NCBI GenBank assembly: GCA_964569055.1
Contig: CAZMSZ010000035.1
Coordinates: 1-33,426, forward strand
Source of the DNA: JAWLGW01 sp964569055
GTDB lineage: Bacteria > Planctomycetota > J058
Direction of reading: 5' to 3'
Length of the DNA: 33,426 nucleotides
Shown here: positions 27,990-33,426 of the stretch, piece after piece
Position numbering within the stretch: the stretch's first letter is position 1
How the letters are laid out: every line of letters starts with the position of its first letter
Made by a program: the position numbers and the translations under genes
The notes under the pieces: generated by a model
Database searches by the model: none
Told to the model about the DNA's origin: nothing
What the model saw: the letters and a program-made list of their open reading frames with translations, nothing else

Positions 27990-30040
27990 ATGCCCTCGCC
28001 GACCCGCGTTCCAGCCACGCGATCGTGGCGCAGGCGCAGGCCGGCGTGCCGGACCTCGAGGACCGGGTCGCCCCAGTCCTGCTGCGCGTAAGGGTTGTCG
28101 AACCGCGGGAACGCCTGCGCGTGCACGGGCTGGCCGTCGAGCGTGGCCGGCCGCCCCCAGGCCGCCTCGAACCGGCCCAGGCCCGGCGCCTGGTAGCTCA
28201 CGCTGAGCGGGTCGTCGTGGCTGCCGTTCCCGGCGCCCACCAGCTGCACCGGCGCCTGCTCGATCGCCTGCACGAACGCGTCGAACGTCCCGTCCTCGTC
28301 CGCGCAGCCGACCTGACAGATCCACACGTTGCGGTAGCCGCCCGCGCGCAGCTCCTTGTCGGCCCAGGGGCCGCCGATCGTCCACACCGTGGGGCCGGCC
28401 GAGAGTAGCGCCACGTAGCCCTCGCCTTTGCGGGCGAAGGTCCACAGGCCCGAGCTGCGCACCTCGTCGAAGGCCGCCTTGGGGAACCAGGCGTGGGTCT
28501 CGGGCGAGAAGACGACCCGCTGCAGCAGGCCGGGGTTGTAGAGGATCAGCGCCACGTCCTCGACCTGGGTCACCTGCGGGAGCGAGCTGCTGCCCGTCCA
28601 GGTGCCCGGTCCGTCGCGGCCCGCCAGGCCGGGAGCGGTGGTCCACACGCAGGCGTCGAGGTCGAGCGTGGCCTGCCAGGCGTGCTGCTGGAACCCGACC
28701 TGCCCGGCGCGATAGTCGATCACGCTCGAGAGCTGCGCCGCCGCGTTGCGGAACGTGTAGGTCCGGGCGGTCGAGAGGACCGAGCCGCGCGAGATCGGGC
28801 TGAGCGTGCCGCTGAGCGCCGGGAGGAGCGCCTCGGGCACCGGGCGCAGCGGGCGCATGATGGCGAACGCGGCGTTGTCCCACAGGTCGTAGGCGTCGAG
28901 CATGCGGCGGGTGAGCCGGATCGTCTCGGGCGTCATGTAGGCGCCCATGCCCCACCAGAACACGCCGTCCTCGAGGCTGGCGAAGCCGATCCCCTCGGCC
29001 GGCGCCTCGGCGAACGAGGTGCTCACGCGCGCCCGGTCGACGAAGCGCTTGCCCTTGTCGACCCCGATCGCCAACAGGACGTGCGGGACGCGGTAGCCCG
29101 GCGAGGTCACCAGCGGGGTGGCGGCGGTCGAGGCGCGGTCATGGAACTCGCCGCGGGTCCCGAACAGGACCTCGATCAGGTCGCCCACCGACTGGTTCCG
29201 CCCGCTCCACTTGTGCTCCTCGTAGGCGCGGCCGGCGGTGACGCCGAAGCTCCCGCGGTGGGTGAGCCGGGCGAGGTCGAACAAGAGCAGGTCGAGCGCC
29301 ATGGCGGCGCGCCTCTGCAGCTCGGCGTCCTGCGCGAAGTCGATCAGGTTCAGCAGCGGCGACACGTCGTGCGGGTAGTAGACCGGCGAGTACCACTCGC
29401 TGTAGCCGTACCGCAGCCGCGCGTTCAGCCAGCGCAGCAGCCGCGGGCGGGCGTCGGCCATGTGCTCGGCCCCGGTGCGCCCGTCGTTGGTGAACGTCTC
29501 GTTCGGCCAGCGCTGCCCGGCGAGGTACTCGCTGGCCGCGAACATGAGCTGATGGTTCTCGGACCAGAAGCACATGGAGTCGCGCCCGGGCTCGTCGAGC
29601 CAGTAGCGGAACGCGAGCAGCTCGCGCTTGGCGCGGTCGACCCAGTCGCGGGGCAGGAGCGGGTTCTGCTCGTGCAGGTAGAGGATCCGCAGGAGCGCCG
29701 TGGTCTTGAAGTCGGAGGTGTCCTTGCGCGAGGCGATGAAGTCGAGCATGGCGTCGAGCGGCGCCCGGTCGACGGCCAGCCCGAGCTCGAGCCGGCTGAG
29801 CTGGCTGTAGTAGCTGCCGCCGGTCGCGCCGTGCGCGAGGTAGTCCTGCCGCCGCTGCTCGTAGGCGGCGACGAGCGCCCCCGCGTCGACCCCGCCCGCG
29901 GCCGTGGCGGTCGGGCCGCCGCTGGTGGCGCTCGTGATCGGCGCCGTGGCCGCGCCGCGCCCGCCGCCCGAACCCTGCTCGCAGCCGAGCGCCGCCGCCA
30001 GCACCCCCAGCCCGATCGCCCCCAGCCCGATCCGCGCCAT
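27986..30040 (-). CDS. Polysaccharide-lyase-like lipoprotein (alpha/alpha barrel type)
   Basis: A 684-residue predicted lipoprotein. Lipidation Cys20 follows a hydrophobic signal (lipobox ALGC, slightly non-canonical), then a Gly/Ala/Thr-rich linker to about 50. Residues about 80-430 are helical with conserved-looking SENHQLMFAASEYLAGQ around 160-176, YGYSEWYSPVYYPHD at 211-225 and HRGSFGVTAGRAYEE at 261-275. The C-terminal 250 residues are beta-rich. The layout of helical barrel plus beta-sandwich resembles heparinase II/III and alginate lyase-like proteins, but I could not fix a named family. ATG 30040 gives a proper lipoprotein signal, with GGAGG four bases upstream (30045-30049 on the complement). 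The coupled GH105-like gene downstream supports a lyase role by context, since GH105/GH88 enzymes act on lyase products. Confidence 0.68.
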   Translation of the reverse strand: MARIGLGAIGLGVLAAALGCEQGSGGGRGAATAPITSATSGGPTATAAGGVDAGALVAAYEQRRQDYLAHGATGGSYYSQLSRLELGLAVDRAPLDAMLDFIASRKDTSDFKTTALLRILYLHEQNPLLPRDWVDRAKRELLAFRYWLDEPGRDSMCFWSENHQLMFAASEYLAGQRWPNETFTNDGRTGAEHMADARPRLLRWLNARLRYGYSEWYSPVYYPHDVSPLLNLIDFAQDAELQRRAAMALDLLLFDLARLTHRGSFGVTAGRAYEEHKWSGRNQSVGDLIEVLFGTRGEFHDRASTAATPLVTSPGYRVPHVLLAIGVDKGKRFVDRARVSTSFAEAPAEGIGFASLEDGVFWWGMGAYMTPETIRLTRRMLDAYDLWDNAAFAIMRPLRPVPEALLPALSGTLSPISRGSVLSTARTYTFRNAAAQLSSVIDYRAGQVGFQQHAWQATLDLDACVWTTAPGLAGRDGPGTWTGSSSLPQVTQVEDVALILYNPGLLQRVVFSPETHAWFPKAAFDEVRSSGLWTFARKGEGYVALLSAGPTVWTIGGPWADKELRAGGYRNVWICQVGCADEDGTFDAFVQAIEQAPVQLVGAGNGSHDDPLSVSYQAPGLGRFEAAWGRPATLDGQPVHAQAFPRFDNPYAQQDWGDPVLEVRHAGLRLRHDRVAGTRVGEGM

Positions 30041-30144
30041 GATCCCTCCGCGGACCCGCGTAGAGCAAAGCCGAGGCGCGGCCCGTCTCCGAGGCCCCGG
30101 CAGCCACAACTCCCGTCGCTACAAGGGCTCGAGCGTAGACCGCC

Positions 30145-30173
30145 GCCGCGCGTTTTTCCGCCATTCGCGCGGC
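30145..30173. terminator. Possible hairpin downstream of the minus-strand membrane protein gene
   Basis: GCCGCGCG (30145-30152) pairs perfectly with CGCGCGGC (30166-30173) over a 13-base loop containing a run of five T on the plus strand. It lies 87 bases past the stop of the membrane protein gene and before the lyase-like gene. It has no T tract after the stem on the minus strand, so termination is only a suggestion. Confidence 0.3.
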
Positions 30174-30259
30174 AGGCGCACGCGACGTTCGGGAAACCGA
30201 AGCTGCTCCGCTCCCCTCGCAGGCGCGCTCACGCCGAGCGGCGGCGCGTCGCTCGCGGG

Positions 30260-31579
30260 CTACCCCGTCAGGAAGCGGAGCAGGAGCCGGCGCGCGACCT
30301 CGGCCGCCGAGCCGCTGAACAGGACGATCAGCCCGAGGATCGGCGCCGCGCAGCACAGCAGGAGCGCCTTGAGGTCGTCGGGCGAGGGCACCAGCACGCG
30401 CATCTCGTTCACCACCGCGCAGCTCGTGCCGAGGTCGTTCAGCCCCGAGAAGTCTTCGTGGCCGAGCATGCCGGCGTCGGCCTCCCGGCTCGCCAGCCAC
30501 CGCGCCTCGAAGCGCGTGAGGTAGCGGCCGAGCAGCGCCGAGTACGCCAGCGCGGCGCGGTGCCTGGCGCTCACCAGGAGCGGGGTGAGCGGCAGGTACG
30601 GCGCGAGCGCGAACGTGAGGCTGACCCCCAGCAGCAGCACCAGGTCGTTCGCGAACGCGGCCGGCTCCGCGGCGCGGGCCGCGACCTCGTCGGCCCAGAC
30701 CGATGCGATCGTGGCCGCCAGCGCGAGCACGAACAACCGCAGCGAGGCCAGCGGGCTGGCCAGGAACGCCAGCCCGCCGGCCCGGTCGGTGTGGGCGGGC
30801 TGCACGCGCGGCTCGAGGCGGGCGAGGTGCAGCCCGAACAGGCTCCACGAGGCCCAGCGGAGCAGCCAGCGGCCGAGCACGAACAGGAGCAGCGGCTGCC
30901 CAACGAGCACGTACCACCACCAGGCGGGCGCCACCCCGCCCCACACCTCCCTCCCGCCGTGGAGCGTGGGGGCCAGCCAGCGGAGCAGCCAGCCCGGGAG
31001 CGTCCCCGCCAGGGCGAGCACGACCGCGCCGTACACGGCCGCGAGCCACAGCAGCTCGGGCCAGCGCGCGTCGCGCCAGCGCGCCAGCCGAGCGAGGAGC
31101 GCGCGCAGCCCCGCGCGCTGCGGCTCGCCCAGCAGGCCGCCCTGGGCGAGCTGGCGGGTGGCGGCGGCAGCGCGGCGCTCGAGCGACCCCTCGGCGAGCA
31201 GCAGCAGCGGGAGCGCGACCAGCAGCCGCACGTGCGCCTCGCCCCGCAGCGCGAACGGATCCCAGCGGCCGGTGAGGAGCCGCTCGACCAGCGCGGCCGC
31301 CCCGATCGGCAGCCAGGCGACGCCGACCAAGAGCAGCGCCAGCGCGCGGCCCCGGCGCGGGTCGTCGGGGCCGAGGCGCAGGCGGGCGGCCAGCCAGAAG
31401 GCGGGGCCCCCCCGGGTCAACGAGAGCTGCTCCGCGCCGGCGTCGTCGGGCCTGGGTTCGCTCGCGACTTGGCTCCGCTCCACGTCGGACACGGGCGCAA
31501 CGCGCGAGCCGGGCGCGCTCGCCAGCGCGCGCGCGACGCGCGGGCCCCGACCCCGGGTCGCCGGCGGCGCAGCGGGCAC
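30260..31579 (-). CDS. Polytopic membrane protein of unknown function
   Basis: A 439-residue integral membrane protein with about seven hydrophobic segments (80-99, 117-131, 176-194, 220-242, 279-296, 312-330, 404-424). Between the fourth and fifth lies PAHTDRAGGLAFL (261-273), a short motif I associate with an uncharacterised family of bacterial membrane proteins. A helical region follows the sixth segment (ARHRAALAYSALLGRYLTRFEARWL), with a conserved-looking DFSGLNDLGTSCAVVNEMR around 376-394. The first 55 residues are low in complexity, so the start is uncertain: GTG 31579 has AGGAG four bases upstream, while in-frame GTG codons at 31492 or 31483 would also keep all segments. It is divergent from the GlcG/HbpS-like gene. 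Its role cannot be deduced from neighbours. Confidence 0.78.
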   Translation of the reverse strand: MPAAPPATRGRGPRVARALASAPGSRVAPVSDVERSQVASEPRPDDAGAEQLSLTRGGPAFWLAARLRLGPDDPRRGRALALLLVGVAWLPIGAAALVERLLTGRWDPFALRGEAHVRLLVALPLLLLAEGSLERRAAAATRQLAQGGLLGEPQRAGLRALLARLARWRDARWPELLWLAAVYGAVVLALAGTLPGWLLRWLAPTLHGGREVWGGVAPAWWWYVLVGQPLLLFVLGRWLLRWASWSLFGLHLARLEPRVQPAHTDRAGGLAFLASPLASLRLFVLALAATIASVWADEVAARAAEPAAFANDLVLLLGVSLTFALAPYLPLTPLLVSARHRAALAYSALLGRYLTRFEARWLASREADAGMLGHEDFSGLNDLGTSCAVVNEMRVLVPSPDDLKALLLCCAAPILGLIVLFSGSAAEVARRLLLRFLTG

Positions 31580-31641
31580 GCAGCTCCTGAGTGCGTCTCG
31601 GGCCCGCCTCGTGCGCCCATTCCGCCAGAGGGGAGGAGCGC

Positions 31642-32037
31642 ATGGTCGGCCTGGAGGACGCTCGACGGGTGATCGCCGCCGCGGAGGCCAAGGCGCGCGA
31701 GCTCGGCCAACCCATGAACATCGCGGTCGCCGACGACGGCGGAAACCTCGTGGCCCACGTCCGCATGGACGGGGCCTGGATCGGGAGCATCGACATCTCG
31801 ATCAACAAGGCCTACACCGCGCGCGCGTTCGACATCACCACCAAGGACCTCGCCGAGCACTCGCAGTCGGGCGGGCAGTTCTTCGGGATCCACGCCTCGA
31901 ACCGCGGCCGGATCATGATCTTCGCGGGCGGGATCCCGCTCCGCCGCGGCGACGCGGTCGTGGGCGCGATCGGGGTCAGCGGCGGCTCGGGCGAGCAGGA
32001 CCACGCCGTGGCGGCGGCGGGCGCGGCCGCGCTCTGA
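31642..32037 (+). CDS. GlcG/HbpS family (DUF336) protein
   Basis: A 131-residue, single-domain protein of the GlcG/HbpS family, known from haem-binding HbpS of Streptomyces and from GlcG and corrinoid-pathway proteins. Family features visible are ARRVIAAAEAKARELGQPMNIAVADDGGNLVAHVRMDGA-like opening text (residues about 7-45), the AYTARAFDITTKDLA segment and IPLRRGDAVVGAIGVSGGSGEQDHAVA near the end. There is no signal peptide, so it should be cytoplasmic, unlike secreted HbpS. ATG 31642 has GGGAGGAG at 31631-31638. It lies 17 bases upstream of fdhA on the same strand, so the two form an operon. A cofactor or redox role alongside the dehydrogenase is an inference from this spacing. Confidence 0.9.
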   Translation: MVGLEDARRVIAAAEAKARELGQPMNIAVADDGGNLVAHVRMDGAWIGSIDISINKAYTARAFDITTKDLAEHSQSGGQFFGIHASNRGRIMIFAGGIPLRRGDAVVGAIGVSGGSGEQDHAVAAAGAAAL

Positions 32038-32054
32038 GCGAGAGGAGGACCGTC

Positions 32055-33254
32055 GTGACCAGCAATAATCGAGGAGTCGTGCTCGTGGGGCCCGGCAAGG
32101 TGGAGGTGCGCCCGATCGACTACCCGCGCTTCGTCGACCCCGAGGGCCGCGAGATCGCGCACGGGGTGATCGTCAAGGCGATCGCCACGAACATCTGCGG
32201 CTCCGACCAGCACATGGTCCGCGGCCGGACCACCGCCCCGCACGGGCTGGTGCTCGGCCACGAGATCACGGGCGAGATCGTCGAGAAGGGGGACGACGTC
32301 GAGTTCCTCGAGGTCGGCGACCTCGTCACCGTGCCGTTCAACGTGGCCTGCGGCCGCTGCCGCATGTGCCGCGAGCAGCAGACGGGCGTGTGCCTCAACG
32401 TCAACAATGACCGGGCCGGCGGCGCCTACGGCTACGTCGACATGGGCGGCTGGGTGGGGGGACAGGCGGACTACGTGCTCGTCCCCTACGCCGACTTCAA
32501 CCTGATCAAGTACCCCGACAAGGAGCGCGCGCTCGAGCGGCTCCGCGACCTGACCATGCTGTCGGACATCCTCCCCACCGGCTACCACGGCGCGGTCAGC
32601 GCGGGGGTCGCCGTCGGCTCGACGGTGTACGTGGCCGGCGCCGGTCCGGTCGGCCTCGCCGCGGCCGCCTCCGCCCGCCTGCTCGGGGCGGCGGTGGTCC
32701 TGATCGGCGACGTGCAGGAACCCCGCCTGAAGCACGCCAAGGACGTGGGGTTCGAGCCGATCGACCTCACGCGCGACGAACCCCTCGAGGAGCTGATCGA
32801 AGGCGTGCTCGGGGAGCGCGAGGTCGACGCGGCGATCGACGCCGTGGGCTACGAGGCGCGCGGCCATGGTGAGCAGGCCGCGGTCGAGGCGCCCGCCACA
32901 GTGCTCAACTCGCTGATGACGATCGTCCGCCCGGCAGGCGGGATCGGGGTCCCCGGGCTGTACGTGACCGAGGACCCGGGCGCGGCGGACAAGAAGGCGC
33001 GCCAGGGCAGCCTCAGCCTGCGGCTCGGGCTGGGGTGGGCCAAGTCGCACCGGATCTTCACCGGGCAGACCCCCGTGCTCCGCTACATGCGACCGCTCAT
33101 GCAGGCGATCCTGCACGACCGCATCCCGATCGCGCAGATCGTCAACGCCAAGGTCGTCCCCCTCGAGCGCGCCCCCGAGGCGTATCAAGCGTTCGACGCG
33201 GGCGAGGCGAGCAAGTACGTCCTCGACCCCCACGGCCTGCTCCGCGCTGCCTGA
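32055..33254 (+). CDS. fdhA: Glutathione-independent formaldehyde dehydrogenase
   Basis: A 399-residue zinc-dependent medium-chain dehydrogenase closely matching the Pseudomonas putida type formaldehyde dehydrogenase, which oxidises formaldehyde to formate with NAD and no added glutathione. Catalytic zinc ligands are Cys48, His69 and Asp171; structural zinc ligands are Cys99, Cys102, Cys105 and Cys113, all at the expected spacing. The nucleotide-binding loop GAGPVG lies at 195-200. Family text includes NICGSDQHMVRGRT, GGAYGYVDMGGW and VTEDPGAADKKAR. Length equals the family norm. GTG 32055 is supported by AGAGGAGG at 32041-32048, six bases upstream; no downstream start has such support. It follows the GlcG/HbpS-like gene by 17 bases and is followed by a strong hairpin. 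Function in formaldehyde detoxification or C1 metabolism is inferred from the family. Confidence 0.95.
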   Translation: MTSNNRGVVLVGPGKVEVRPIDYPRFVDPEGREIAHGVIVKAIATNICGSDQHMVRGRTTAPHGLVLGHEITGEIVEKGDDVEFLEVGDLVTVPFNVACGRCRMCREQQTGVCLNVNNDRAGGAYGYVDMGGWVGGQADYVLVPYADFNLIKYPDKERALERLRDLTMLSDILPTGYHGAVSAGVAVGSTVYVAGAGPVGLAAAASARLLGAAVVLIGDVQEPRLKHAKDVGFEPIDLTRDEPLEELIEGVLGEREVDAAIDAVGYEARGHGEQAAVEAPATVLNSLMTIVRPAGGIGVPGLYVTEDPGAADKKARQGSLSLRLGLGWAKSHRIFTGQTPVLRYMRPLMQAILHDRIPIAQIVNAKVVPLERAPEAYQAFDAGEASKYVLDPHGLLRAA

Positions 33255-33262
33255 CGCGCGCA

Positions 33263-33312
33263 ATTTCAGCGACAGCCGGGGGGGACTCTGGGGGGGAAGG
33301 CTGTCGCGAAAT
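33263..33312 (+). terminator. Long hairpin with G-run loop after fdhA
   Basis: The arms ATTTCAGCGACAGCC (33263-33277) and GGCTGTCGCGAAAT (33299-33312) pair over 14 bases with one bulged A. The 21-base loop has two runs of seven G (33278-33284 and 33290-33296) separated by ACTCT. It begins eight bases after the fdhA stop. Position fits a transcription terminator, but the strong T tract of a classical one is missing, and GCGACAGC recurs at 33346-33353. Confidence 0.55.
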
Positions 33313-33426
33313 GCCCCTGCTTGCTCCGACCACCACGGCACAGCAGCGACAGCGAGAGCGGGCTACGACAAGCGGGCACTGGGCCCGAAGCCCGTCTCGC
33401 CCCACAAAGCGCCTTCTCGGCAAGGA
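33313..33426. other. Non-coding right edge
   Basis: No gene is seen in this stretch. It contains one more GCGACAGC word (33346-33353). The next gene, if any, lies outside the window. Confidence 0.5.

Noticed and set aside
24687..28091. Plus-strand open frame of over 1100 codons opposite hisS and the GH105-like gene
   Set aside because: It is an antisense shadow of two genes with firm family motifs and crosses their boundary.
28493..31672. Plus-strand open frame of over 1000 codons opposite the lyase-like and membrane protein genes
   Set aside because: Low-complexity Arg/Glu/Gln-rich shadow; it ignores the intergenic region between two real genes.

Overview
This window of about 33 kb is very GC-rich (roughly three quarters G+C by eye) and densely packed. 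A trio of genes encoding a DUF1501 protein, a PPC-domain protein and a DUF1549/DUF1553 protein, together with large membrane-spanning Ser/Thr kinases, many exported proteins and lipoproteins, and an HNH endonuclease with an N-terminal helical region, points to a high-GC Planctomycetota. Similar gene sets occur in some other soil or aquatic phyla, so this is an inference and not a proof. I saw no rRNA, tRNA, CRISPR array, insertion sequence or phage module.

Layout. Bases 1-9237 (+) hold the tail of one gene, then the DUF1501/PPC/DUF1549-DUF1553 operon joined by GTGA start/stop overlaps, then two exported proteins: a thrombospondin-type-3 and HELGH metalloprotease-like protein, and a carboxypeptidase-regulatory-like repeat protein. 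Bases 9238-9647 are non-coding, with a perfect GCTCGT hexamer array between distant inverted repeats. Bases 9648-15705 hold a 1508-residue protein with two tandem Ser/Thr kinase domains, one membrane helix and six bacterial Ig-like repeats, facing a convergent single-kinase gene. Bases 15845-17472 (+) are a lipoprotein with two zinc ribbons, overlapping endonuclease V (nfi). Bases 17486-20127 (-) are an ABC ATPase/permease pair. Next come a diiron ferritin-like protein (20268-21236, +) and an HNH endonuclease (21643-23046, +) associated with three copies of a palindrome with core GTCGCACGTGCGAC. A run of five minus-strand genes covers 31579 down to 23113: a membrane protein, a polysaccharide-lyase-like lipoprotein, a membrane-anchored GH105/GH88-like hydrolase, hisS and an exported protein of unknown function. 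The window ends with a GlcG/HbpS-like gene and a glutathione-independent formaldehyde dehydrogenase (fdhA), followed by a long hairpin.

How they may work together. The first operon and the lyase/hydrolase pair look like cell-surface or periplasmic degradation functions. The kinases are signalling proteins, one with a large extracytoplasmic Ig-like stalk. nfi, hisS and fdhA are housekeeping or detoxification enzymes. The least explained structure is non-coding: several palindromes and hairpins share the word CTGTCGC, most strikingly the three near-identical copies around the HNH gene. None of the functional links between neighbours was tested here; they rest on family knowledge, spacing and orientation.
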